From Actinomycetota bacterium (GTDB taxonomy: Bacteria; Actinomycetota; Thermoleophilia; BMS3ABIN01): 64,000 bases of DNA. Each line of letters begins with the position of its first letter. The first letter of the stretch is position 1. Both the position numbers and the translations under genes were made by a program. Below are positions 31,051 to 43,012 of the stretch, piece by piece. The notes under the pieces were generated by a model. The model made no database searches. It saw only the letters and a list, made by a program, of their open reading frames with translations, and was not told the origin of the DNA. The DNA lies in NCBI GenBank assembly GCA_016235065.1, contig JACRMB010000003.1, positions 407,943 to 471,942 of the forward strand, in the 5' to 3' direction.

Positions 31051-32469
31051 GTGCAGAAGTACCACGATTTAATCGAAAGCAATATCACCCTGATCATCTT
31101 TGCGTACGGCCTTACCTATTTTTCCGCTGGCCTGGCTATCGCCCTGCAGCCGCTGCAGTTGAGCAAGTTCCGCCTCGCGCGGTATCTCTGGATGCTCGCA
31201 GCGTTCGGTATTATCCACGGGATAGCGGAATGGGGTGACATCTTCATTCCGATCCAGAGCCCCTATCTGTCTGAATTCTGGATATTCCGGTTGCAGGATT
31301 TTCAGTTTATCGCCTGGGCGGTTTCCTACATATTCCTTCTGCAATTCGGCGCCACCATCACGGGATACCATCTTTCGCTGAATCAGTCAGTCAGGTCGAC
31401 CATACTACGGCTCCTGCCTTTCTGGGGCATGGCCGTGACGATAATCGGCGTTTTCGTGGTTCCCCATCCCTACGAGGAGAGCTTCATCAGGTACACTCTC
31501 GGTTTTCCTGCAGCTGTCCTGACTGCCGTTGCTTTCCTGGCGGAGCGGCGCACTTTTACCGCTTACAAGGCATCTTCAAGGATATACATATCCCTGATCG
31601 CGATCGCCTTCGGCTTTTACGCGGTACTAGGCGGCCTGACAGTTCCCGAACATGGCATGCCAGGCCTGGGATGGCTGCATTATGAGAACGTGTTCTCTTA
31701 TTCTCTGATGCCGATCTATTTCTGGCGGATGCTAATCGGTTTATGCATCACCATACTGATCATCCGCACGCTCCATATGTTCGACCTCGAGTACCGTGAG
31801 CGGCTGGAGGTAGCCGAAGGGGAGCGGGCGCTTGCCGTGGAGCGCCAGCGGATAGCCCGTGATCTTCATGATGGCGTCGTGCAGGCGATCTATGCTACCG
31901 GACTGCAGCTCCAGGTCGCCGAGAATAACGTGACAACCAGGCCTGAAAGGACAACGCTGCTGATACAGGGTGTACTTGGCCAGCTCAACGATGTGATCAC
32001 CAACATCCGCAGGTACATTTACAACCTGGCAGTGGCTGGGGAGGACGAAGCCGGATTTGAAAAATACATTAACAAGATCATCGATGATTTTTCCGCCGCC
32101 AGCTCGATTCCAGTCAGTCTTCGGATAGAGGGCAAGCGGGTCGAACTGACTCCAAAACAGAAGCAGAACATCGCTTTCATCACCCAGGAATGTCTCAGTA
32201 ACGTCTTGAAACATTCAGGGGCGTCCCAGGCAGAGATCAGATTCGATTTCACGCCGGAGGCGCTCGTCTTCTCAGTCCGGGACGATGGCTCGGGCTTCCT
32301 GGGAGACAGGCAACAGCCGGCAACTGACAAAAGTGGGAGGGGCATCAGGGGTATGAGGGAAAGGGCGCAAGCCATCGATGCCGATATGGTAATCAGCGGC
32401 AATGCCAGCGATGGCGGAACCCTGGTTTCGGTAACAATCCCCTATAAGAAGGCAAGAGGTTTCTCATGA
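31051..32469 (+). CDS. NarL-type sensor histidine kinase with multi-helix membrane sensor
   Basis: A 472-residue kinase. Residues of about 10-245 contain seven hydrophobic segments, an arrangement like 7TM or MASE-type membrane sensors. A linker helix leads to HisKA_3 (phospho-His in QRIARDLHDGVVQAIY) and HATPase_c (NVLKHSG, then VRDDGSGF, then GRGIRGMRERA). The GTG start at 31051 is the longest option and has no strong ribosome site. The gene begins a four-gene operon placed between rplL and rpoB and overlaps the regulator by ATGA. The signal is unknown. Confidence 0.9.
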   Translation: MQKYHDLIESNITLIIFAYGLTYFSAGLAIALQPLQLSKFRLARYLWMLAAFGIIHGIAEWGDIFIPIQSPYLSEFWIFRLQDFQFIAWAVSYIFLLQFGATITGYHLSLNQSVRSTILRLLPFWGMAVTIIGVFVVPHPYEESFIRYTLGFPAAVLTAVAFLAERRTFTAYKASSRIYISLIAIAFGFYAVLGGLTVPEHGMPGLGWLHYENVFSYSLMPIYFWRMLIGLCITILIIRTLHMFDLEYRERLEVAEGERALAVERQRIARDLHDGVVQAIYATGLQLQVAENNVTTRPERTTLLIQGVLGQLNDVITNIRRYIYNLAVAGEDEAGFEKYINKIIDDFSAASSIPVSLRIEGKRVELTPKQKQNIAFITQECLSNVLKHSGASQAEIRFDFTPEALVFSVRDDGSGFLGDRQQPATDKSGRGIRGMRERAQAIDADMVISGNASDGGTLVSVTIPYKKARGFS

Positions 32470-33137
32470 TGGTCTTTTCTGGAACAGGCCCGGTCAAGAT
32501 ACTCATCGTCGATGATCACCAGGTCGTCAGAATGGGATTGCGGACGCTGCTGGAACACCAGGGTGGCCTGAAAGTCGTCGGCGAGGCGGGAACGGCCGCC
32601 GAAGCCATCGAGATGGCGCAGTCGCTGCAACCGGATCTCGTCCTGATGGATGTACGCCTGCCAGATCAAAGCGGCATCGAGGCCTGCCGGCAGATCCGGT
32701 CTGCCGATCCCGGCATCCGGGTTCTGATGCTGACTTCCTATTCCAGCGACGAGGCAATATTCGCGGCCACCATGGCCGGCGCCTCGGGCTATCTGCTCAA
32801 ACGGCTGGATGCGGAGCAGCTGTATACGTCGATCATCGCCATCGGCCAGGGGCAGACGCTTTTGGATCCGACCCTCAGCGAAGCGGTAGTCAAGAGGGTC
32901 AAGGAGATCAGCGAGGGTGAGCCCAGCCGCGGAGTCGATGCCCTGACCGAGAGAGAAAGAGAAATACTGAAACTCATCGCCGACGGTCTGACGAACAAGG
33001 AGATAGCGGACAGGATCAATCTTGGCGAGAAGACCGTACGGAACCATATAACCACGATCTTCATGAAGCTCGGCGTCTCACACCGTACCCAGGCGGCTAT
33101 CCATTACCTGAGCAGGAATCCGTCGGATCTGGAATAA
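32466..33137 (+). CDS. NarL/LuxR-family response regulator
   Basis: 223 residues: a receiver with acidic pair in IVDDHQVVR and phospho-acceptor Asp in LVLMDVRLPDQSG, and a LuxR helix-turn-helix (LTEREREILKLIADGLTNKE, then GEKTVRNHITTIFMKLGVSHR). Its start lies in the kinase stop codon. It is the cognate regulator of the kinase upstream. Direct targets cannot be read, but the two small downstream genes share its transcript. Confidence 0.94.
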   Translation: MMVFSGTGPVKILIVDDHQVVRMGLRTLLEHQGGLKVVGEAGTAAEAIEMAQSLQPDLVLMDVRLPDQSGIEACRQIRSADPGIRVLMLTSYSSDEAIFAATMAGASGYLLKRLDAEQLYTSIIAIGQGQTLLDPTLSEAVVKRVKEISEGEPSRGVDALTEREREILKLIADGLTNKEIADRINLGEKTVRNHITTIFMKLGVSHRTQAAIHYLSRNPSDLE

Positions 33138-33148
33138 AACTGAATGGA

Positions 33149-33559
33149 GTGATCAGAACGGAAGCTTCAGATAACAGCCAGGACACCACGGAAGAAGAGA
33201 TCTGGACTCTGGAAGAAGCTTATTTCACGAACCTGTACAAAGCGGAGCATGCCGCTGTTCTCAGTGTTCTCCATAAGCGATTCCTCGCCTGGCCCGATTC
33301 CATGGAGCAACCGATCGACGTGGAGGGCAGCGCCCGCTTCATGAGGCGCCTGGCGCCGGAACCGACTTCCTGCTCCATCAGGATCGAAAGGGAAGGCATC
33401 AGGGTGCTCGGGGGCATCGCGCTGACTCAGTTCAAAGTCCATGTCAGCGATGGTGAGGCCGCTGCCGCAGGCAATGTGCGGTCGTCGCGGATAACCCACA
33501 CCTGGGTGAAAGACGGCGAAAGCTGGAAACTGCTGGGCGGAATGAGCTGCGACCTATGA
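33149..33559 (+). CDS. NTF2-like (SnoaL/DUF4440-type) small protein
   Basis: 136 residues with the helix-then-sheet pattern of NTF2-like folds: EEEIWTLEEAYFTNLYKAEH, VLHKRFLAWPD, then strands ending in SRITHTWVKDGESWKLLGG, which is the usual DUF4440 end. Such proteins bind small ligands or act as simple enzymes, and no active site is evident. The GTG start at 33149 is weakly supported. It lies 11 bases after the response regulator and overlaps the next gene by ATGA, so it belongs to the same operon. Confidence 0.75.
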   Translation: MIRTEASDNSQDTTEEEIWTLEEAYFTNLYKAEHAAVLSVLHKRFLAWPDSMEQPIDVEGSARFMRRLAPEPTSCSIRIEREGIRVLGGIALTQFKVHVSDGEAAAAGNVRSSRITHTWVKDGESWKLLGGMSCDL

Positions 33560-33819
33560 GACAGCCAGCCGAATCACTTGAGTCGATTCCGGGGGTAGGG
33601 CCGAAGATCGCACAGAAATTGCGACTGATCGGCGTCACCCGTGTGAGCGACCTCGATAATGCCGATCCTGAAGAGCTCTACGGTAAACTCGAAAAAACCA
33701 TGGGAACGCATATAGATCCGTGTGTACTTTACGTGTTCAGAACCGCGGTCTACTTCGCGAGCGAGCAAAGGCACGACCCCGAGAAGCTTAAATGGTGGAA
33801 CTGGAAAGATGCTGTCTGA
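33556..33819 (+). CDS. Helix-hairpin-helix protein of the Cdd1 (pathogenicity locus) family
   Basis: 87 residues: a helix-hairpin-helix with LESIPGVGPKIAQKLRLIGV, then DLDNADPEELYGKL, and a C-terminal CVLYVFRTAVYFASEQ followed by KLKWWNWKDA, which is the Cdd1/PF11731 pattern. These proteins have a DNA-binding-type fold but no known function. It is the last gene of the kinase operon. The Cys in the CVLYVFR segment is conserved in what I remember of the family. Confidence 0.85.
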   Translation: MRQPAESLESIPGVGPKIAQKLRLIGVTRVSDLDNADPEELYGKLEKTMGTHIDPCVLYVFRTAVYFASEQRHDPEKLKWWNWKDAV

Positions 33820-34046
33820 TGACGGTCTTTGTCTCTCCGATCCCAGTAGCGCGCCGGTTATGTAATATCCACTGAGATTCCAGCTTCCCTCTTTTCGTGT
33901 TTAAAACCCCGCGAATCCGGAAAACACAATCGGGCGTGGGCTGTGAGCCGCTGACAGCCTGAACGCAACAGGCAACCGATTCGCCAGGTGGAGGGCGCGC
34001 TATGCGTAAGTTCCCAAAGTCCAGCAACGTCCCCCAAGCCCAAGCC

Positions 34047-34075
34047 TTGCTTCTGAAAACCCCTTATGTTATATT
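34047..34075 (+). promoter_or_regulatory. rpoBC promoter
   Basis: TTGCTT (34047-34052) and TATATT (34070-34075) with a 17-base spacer, about 65 bases before rpoB. The rest of the 324-base gap from 33820 shows no gene and no other site I can support. Confidence 0.7.
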
Positions 34076-34143
34076 TCCTTGTTCGTGCCTGGGCACGGGT
34101 CCTATTTCCCTGCAATAAACCCATCCTCGAGGGGTGAGCCTTT

Positions 34144-37100
34144 TTGGAGCAACTTTCTGATTACGCTGTGAGTCCCCGCCAACGGAGAACCTTCTCCAAG
34201 CTAGAAAAGATTTTAGAGGTACCCAACCTCATCGATATCCAGAAGCAATCTTATGCGTGGTTCCTTGACGAGGGCGTCCGCGAGACCATCGCCGACATCT
34301 CTCCGATAGAGGACTACACCGGCACCCTTGCCGTCGAATTCGGTGAACATCATTTCGAGCCGCCTTCAAGCACCATCGAAGAATGCCGTGACAAGGACGG
34401 CAACTACTCGGCGCCCCTGTTCATGACTATCAGGTTCATCAACAAGGAGACCGGCGAGATCCGTGAGCAGTCTGTGTTCATGGGCGATTTCCCCATGATG
34501 ACCGAGTGGGGCACCTTCATCATCAACGGAACCGAGCGCGTGGTAGTCACGCAGCTGGTCCGTTCGCCGGGCGCCTACGTCATGGAGCCCAAGGACAACA
34601 CCAAGCAGATGTTCGTGGCCAACCTGATGCCGTCGCGAGGCTCCTGGCTGGAGCTGGAGATCGACAAGAAGGGCATCGTCAACGTCCGCATCGATCGCAA
34701 GCGCAAGCTGCCGGTCACCGTGCTTCTGCGGGCGCTGGGCTATGGCTCCGACGAAGATATAGTCAAGCTGTTCAAGCTTGAGAAGAAGACCCGCAAGAAG
34801 GAAGGCCGCGAGGAGACCGAGTGGATCTGGGGCTCCGGCAAGGAATCGATCTACATCCAGAAGACCCTGGAGAAAGACACGACCGACAGCCAGGAAGCGG
34901 CCCTCGTCGAGCTCTTCAAGAAGCAGCGTCCCGGCGAGCCGCCGACGCTGGAGAGCTCCAAGTCGCTGATCAAGGCGCTCTTCTTCGATCCCAAGCGTTA
35001 CGATCTGACCAAGGTCGGCCGCTACAAACTGAACACACGCCTGGGCCTCAACGTGAAGCCCACCGTGCGTACGCTGACCAATGACGACATCCTCGAGCTG
35101 ATCCGGGCGCTGATCATCCTGCCGGAGAAGCTGGAGATACCGGAAGACACCGTCGATTTTGCCGCCGAGGCCAAGGGGATGCCCCGCGAGGAGATAACCC
35201 ACGACCTCGACGAGTATGAGCACTTCGGCAACCGCCGCCTGCGCACCGTCGGCGAACTGGTTCAGGAAGCCTTCCGCATCGGCCTCTACCGCATGGAGCG
35301 GGTCGTCAAGGAGCGCATGACCACCGAGGACGTCGACGCGATCACGCCTCAGCATATTATCAATATCCGGCCGGTAGTCGCCGCCCTCAAGGAATTCTTC
35401 GGCTCTTCGCAGCTGTCGCAGTTCCTGGATCAGACCAATACCCTGGCGGCCCTGACTCACCGCCGCCGTCTGAGCGCCCTGGGCGCCGGCGGACTGACGC
35501 GCGAGCGTGCTCCCATCGAAGTGCGCGACGTCCACCCGACTCACTACGGACGCATGTGCCCCATCGAGACGCCGGAAGGACCGAACATCGGCCTCATCGG
35601 CTCACTCTCGTCGTTCGCCACGGTCAACGAGTTCGGCTTCATCCAGACTCCTTACCGCAAGGTGGAGAAGGGCAGGGTCACCGACGAGATCATCTACCTG
35701 GACGCCAGCGAAGAAGACAAGTATGTCATCGCCCAGGCGAACGCCGAGTTCGATCCCAAGACCGGCAAGTTCCCGGCCGACGCCTCGGTGCTGGCCCGTA
35801 CCCGCGACGGCGAAGTAGTCACCGTCCCGCCCAAGGAACTCGACTTCATGGACGTCTCGCCGCAGCAGATCGTATCGGTGGCGACGGCGCTGGTCCCGTT
35901 CCTCGAGCACAACGACGCCAACCGCGCCCTCATGGGCTCGAACATGCAGCGCCAGGCAGTGCCTCTGCTGGTCTCGGAGGCGCCGCTGGTCGGCACCGGC
36001 ATCGAGTTCCGCGCCGCCATCGACACCGGCGACGTCATCCTGGCCAAGAACTCCGGCAAGGTGAAGGAGATCGACGGCGCCCATATAGTAGTCGAGTCCA
36101 GCAAGGGCGATGACAGCTATGTACTTTCCAAGTTCACCCGTACCAACCAGGGCACGCTGATGCATCAGAGGCCGCTGGTGATCGAGGGCGAGCGCGTCAA
36201 GAAGGGCGCAGTCCTGGCCGACGGCGCCTCGACCGACATGGGTGAGATGGCGCTGGGCAAGAACCTGCTGGTCGCCTTCATGAGCTGGGAAGGCTACAAC
36301 TTCGAGGATGCCATCATCCTCAGCGAGCGGCTGGTCAAGGACGACGTCCTTTCATCCATTCATATCGAGGAATATGAAGTCGAGGCCCGGAGCACCAAGC
36401 TGGGCGACGAAGAGATAACCCGTGATATCCCCAACCGTAGTGAAGAGTCCCTGGCAGACCTTGACGAAGACGGCATCATCCGCGTCGGCGCCGAGGTCAA
36501 CTCGGGCGACCTGCTGGTTGGTAAGGTGACTCCCAAGGGTGAGACAGAACTCACCGCCGAGGAAAAACTGATCCGCGCCATCTTCAAGGAGAAGGCGCGC
36601 GAAGTGCGCGACACCTCGCTCAAGGTTCCCCACGGTGAAGGCGGCCGCGTCATCGACGTGAAGATATTCTCGCGCGACAACGGCGACGACCTCGCTCCGG
36701 GAGTCAACAAGCTGGTCCGTGTGTACGTGGCCAAGAAGCGCAAGATCTCCGAGGGTGACAAGCTCGCCGGCCGCCACGGCAACAAGGGCGTCATCTCCAA
36801 GATCGTCCCCGAAGAGGACATGCCGTTTCTCGAGGACGGAACGCCGGTTGACATCATCCTCAACCCGCTGGGCGTCCCATCCCGTATGAACATCGGGCAG
36901 ATCCTGGAGACGCACCTGGGCTGGGCCGCTTCACGCGGCTGGGATGACGGCGAAGGCTTCACCAAGCCGGTACACGTGGCTACGCCGGTATTCGACGGCG
37001 CCTCACTCGGTGAGGTCGAGGAAGCGCTGATCAAGTGCTACGAGCAGGACCCGGAGAAGAAGATCACCTATACGTACGATAACGACGAACCCAATCCGGC

Positions 37101-37710
37101 CTCGGGCAAGGTGAAGCTCTACAACGGCCTCACCGGCGAGCCCTACGGCGACAAGATCACGGTCGGCTACATGTATATCCTGAAACTGCTCCATCTGGTG
37201 GACGACAAGATCCACGCCCGTTCCACCGGCCCCTACTCGCTGGTCACCCAGCAGCCTCTGGGCGGCAAGGCTCAGTTCGGCGGCCAGAGGTTCGGAGAGA
37301 TGGAGGTCTGGGCGCTGGAAGCTTACGGAGCGGCCCATACCCTGCAGGAGATGCTGACCATCAAATCGGATGACACCATCGGCCGGGTCAAGGCCTACGA
37401 GGCCATCGTCAAGGGCGAGAACATCCCCGAGCCGAACATCCCCGAGTCCTTCAAGGTACTGCTGAAGGAGATGCAGAGCCTGGGCCTCGATGTAGGCATC
37501 GAGACCGACGAGGGCGAGAGCGTCGAGATGATCGAGGAAGACGACGAGCTGCGCCGTGCCGCCGAGGAACTCGGCATCGACCTGTCGCAGGGGCTGAAGA
37601 AGAAGGAAGCTCCGCTGGACGAGGAAGAAGCGGAAGCAGAGGACATCATGGCCGCCGACCAGGAGCTCTCAGAAGCGCCGGCTCCGGAAGAAGAGGTCGA
37701 GGTTGAATAA
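34144..37710 (+). CDS. rpoB: DNA-directed RNA polymerase subunit beta
   Basis: 1188 residues, full length. The rifampicin pocket reads [20 protein letters not shown], then [16 protein letters not shown], retaining the Gln, Asp, His and Ser positions contacted by the drug, with Thr and Ala replacing two Pro of the E. coli sequence. [18 protein letters not shown] is diagnostic. [17 protein letters not shown] lies in the active-centre part. Start is TTG 34144, supported by GAGGGGTGAG about eight bases upstream. The C-terminal 60 residues are acidic and low-complexity. It is transcribed from its own promoter at 34047, with rpoC 36 bases downstream. Confidence 0.98.
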   Translation: MEQLSDYAVSPRQRRTFSKLEKILEVPNLIDIQKQSYAWFLDEGVRETIADISPIEDYTGTLAVEFGEHHFEPPSSTIEECRDKDGNYSAPLFMTIRFINKETGEIREQSVFMGDFPMMTEWGTFIINGTERVVVTQLVRSPGAYVMEPKDNTKQMFVANLMPSRGSWLELEIDKKGIVNVRIDRKRKLPVTVLLRALGYGSDEDIVKLFKLEKKTRKKEGREETEWIWGSGKESIYIQKTLEKDTTDSQEAALVELFKKQRPGEPPTLESSKSLIKALFFDPKRYDLTKVGRYKLNTRLGLNVKPTVRTLTNDDILELIRALIILPEKLEIPEDTVDFAAEAKGMPREEITHDLDEYEHFGNRRLRTVGELVQEAFRIGLYRMERVVKERMTTEDVDAITPQHIINIRPVVAALKEFFGSSQLSQFLDQTNTLAALTHRRRLSALGAGGLTRERAPIEVRDVHPTHYGRMCPIETPEGPNIGLIGSLSSFATVNEFGFIQTPYRKVEKGRVTDEIIYLDASEEDKYVIAQANAEFDPKTGKFPADASVLARTRDGEVVTVPPKELDFMDVSPQQIVSVATALVPFLEHNDANRALMGSNMQRQAVPLLVSEAPLVGTGIEFRAAIDTGDVILAKNSGKVKEIDGAHIVVESSKGDDSYVLSKFTRTNQGTLMHQRPLVIEGERVKKGAVLADGASTDMGEMALGKNLLVAFMSWEGYNFEDAIILSERLVKDDVLSSIHIEEYEVEARSTKLGDEEITRDIPNRSEESLADLDEDGIIRVGAEVNSGDLLVGKVTPKGETELTAEEKLIRAIFKEKAREVRDTSLKVPHGEGGRVIDVKIFSRDNGDDLAPGVNKLVRVYVAKKRKISEGDKLAGRHGNKGVISKIVPEEDMPFLEDGTPVDIILNPLGVPSRMNIGQILETHLGWAASRGWDDGEGFTKPVHVATPVFDGASLGEVEEALIKCYEQDPEKKITYTYDNDEPNPASGKVKLYNGLTGEPYGDKITVGYMYILKLLHLVDDKIHARSTGPYSLVTQQPLGGKAQFGGQRFGEMEVWALEAYGAAHTLQEMLTIKSDDTIGRVKAYEAIVKGENIPEPNIPESFKVLLKEMQSLGLDVGIETDEGESVEMIEEDDELRRAAEELGIDLSQGLKKKEAPLDEEEAEAEDIMAADQELSEAPAPEEEVEVE

Positions 37711-37746
37711 TATTAACGTCAAAAATCCAGACTCCGGGAGGAACTG

Positions 37747-41664
<3,918 letters not shown>

Positions 41665-41784
41665 AGACTGGGCTAGCGGCAAGCCGGCCTGGAGGCAGTA
41701 GAATCGTCTATGGCTGCAAAGGCAGCAGGATGGACATGCTGAACCGGCTACATTAGCGGAGACGATTCATACATAGAACAATCA

Positions 41785-41810
41785 GGGGCGCGCCTTCGGC
41801 GCGCCCCTTC
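41785..41810 (+). terminator. Hairpin terminator after rpoC
   Basis: GGGGCGCGCC (41785-41794) and GGCGCGCCCC (41798-41807) form a 10-bp stem with a TTC loop. The following T stretch is poor (TTCCATT), so termination may be partial or helped by Rho. Confidence 0.65.
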
Positions 41811-41932
41811 CATTCCCCCAAAAAACCCTGGAATAAAAAATCCTCATTCGGGCATATACCTGCGACAGGTTTTTCCAGGATTGGATCTGACGAGAATCAC
41901 TGATCTGATCAAATGGGCGAGAGGAGAACAAG

Positions 41933-42037
41933 ATGAAGACCAGCATCGTAGCATTGCTCATAGGAGTTGCAGTCATGGGTGCGGTAGCCCTGATCGTGAG
42001 GCACAGGCATCATTCAGACGAAAATCCCATGATCTAG
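41933..42037 (+). CDS. 34-residue single-pass membrane peptide
   Basis: MKTSIVALLIGVAVMGAVAL followed by a short Arg/His-rich tail. The hydrophobic stretch fits a single membrane helix. GAGGAGA six bases before the ATG gives good translation support. It lies 36 bases before another membrane-anchored gene. No homologue is recognised; small membrane proteins of this kind are often missed. Confidence 0.55.
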   Translation: MKTSIVALLIGVAVMGAVALIVRHRHHSDENPMI

Positions 42038-42073
42038 CCAGATTCCCAGAGAGTCCCGGACAAAGGAAATAAT

Positions 42074-42514
42074 ATGAAGAACGCTGTGATCGTTGTCGTG
42101 ATAATCGTGGCGATATTCGCAGTTGCCGCGGGAGTGGGGCTGGCCTTCAGGGAAGAAAGCAAACCTGCGGCGCCGGTGGCCACAACCCCATCGACCCAGC
42201 AGCTCCAGGAACAATACGAGCAGGACGTGCAGGCGCTCAAGGACGCGGTAGCTGAGTTCCAGAACGCGGATACTTATGTCAGCACTGATAGCATCAAGAG
42301 CGTTTTTGCTGATGTCGAGGACAACTACAACGCGGCTGTCTCCTCGGGCAAAAAGGTGAAAGATGCGAAAATATCAGAGCTCGACAAAGCCTATAACAAC
42401 CTGAAGGACGCCATAGACAGCGCTGTCGGCGATTCGAATCAGAGCCTCACACAGAAAGTGGATTCAGTGAAAACGGCACTGAATGCCTTCGTCGAGGAGC
42501 TGAAGCAGATCTAA
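42074..42514 (+). CDS. Membrane-anchored helical protein (146 aa)
   Basis: An N-terminal hydrophobic stretch (MKNAVIVVVIIVAIFAVAAG) acts as signal anchor. A Pro/Ala/Thr linker and about 100 residues of alternating charged and Ala/Val helix follow, with repeated DS-V-K-ALNAF and D-VK-A-N-L patterns that suggest a coiled coil or helical bundle outside the membrane. AAAGGAAA precedes the ATG. Function unknown; a cell-envelope role is inferred. It may be co-transcribed with the 34-residue peptide. Confidence 0.75.
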   Translation: MKNAVIVVVIIVAIFAVAAGVGLAFREESKPAAPVATTPSTQQLQEQYEQDVQALKDAVAEFQNADTYVSTDSIKSVFADVEDNYNAAVSSGKKVKDAKISELDKAYNNLKDAIDSAVGDSNQSLTQKVDSVKTALNAFVEELKQI

Positions 42515-42706
42515 TACGCGCAGATCAGAACCTCCGACCTGAGCAGCCCCTATCTCAAGCCCTGGGAAATATATCCCAGGGAAATGCCGGATTGTTTTTT
42601 TCTAAAAGGAAAGTAAGATAATTGATAACATAGCACTCTGGTAACACTTCGAACTCCCCCAGTGAGATGTGACCTTTGATGAGCTGACCGTATACTGGGG
42701 GATGTG

Positions 42707-43012
42707 ATGAACAGATATACTGGTGACGCGCCAGCAAAAGGGCGACGGCATCGAGTCCGCCGTCCCCGGCTCGGACTTCCTTCTTTATTATCTCCAGTTT
42801 TCGGTACTACTTCACCCTCACCCGACTTTGGCATATTTCCTGGTTATCAGCGCTTCTATACCGCCGAAGAATCTATAGAGAGCCCTTTCAGCGGTCCAGA
42901 GGATGATGCTCATGGAATGCTCCAGGAGCTTGTACACCCCAGAGGCAAGTACCCCATTCCAGTCATTGCAGTGATGCTGTTTTTTATTTGCCCATGTCTG
43001 CAGGCGATGTGA
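42707..43012 (+). CDS. Doubtful 101-residue ORF coupled to the GGDEF gene
   Basis: An open frame with GGGGG about six bases before the ATG, whose stop codon overlaps the ATG of the next gene (TGATG). Those two points favour expression. The composition (Arg and Pro-rich start, no clear secondary structure) and lack of recognisable homology argue against a conserved protein. It could be a leader ORF for the cyclase gene. Confidence 0.3.
   Translation: MNRYTGDAPAKGRRHRVRRPRLGLPSLLSPVFGTTSPSPDFGIFPGYQRFYTAEESIESPFSGPEDDAHGMLQELVHPRGKYPIPVIAVMLFFICPCLQAM

Noticed and set aside
34366-35544. 392-codon minus-strand frame opposite rpoB (and a similar 474-codon one opposite rpoC)
   Set aside because: Long antisense frames are expected in high-GC genes; composition is Leu/Gly/Val/Asp-rich with no recognisable protein.
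42560-42581. CCCTGGGA/TCCCAGGG hairpin after the anchored helical protein
   Set aside because: The T run comes 13 bases after the stem, too far for a standard intrinsic terminator. It may be a real hairpin but its role is unclear.
42975-42995. Another TTTTTATTTGCC stretch like that in the ATPase start relics
   Set aside because: The match is limited to about 12 T-rich bases, without the hairpin or any coding similarity, and lies in GC-rich chromosomal DNA. Chance is sufficient.
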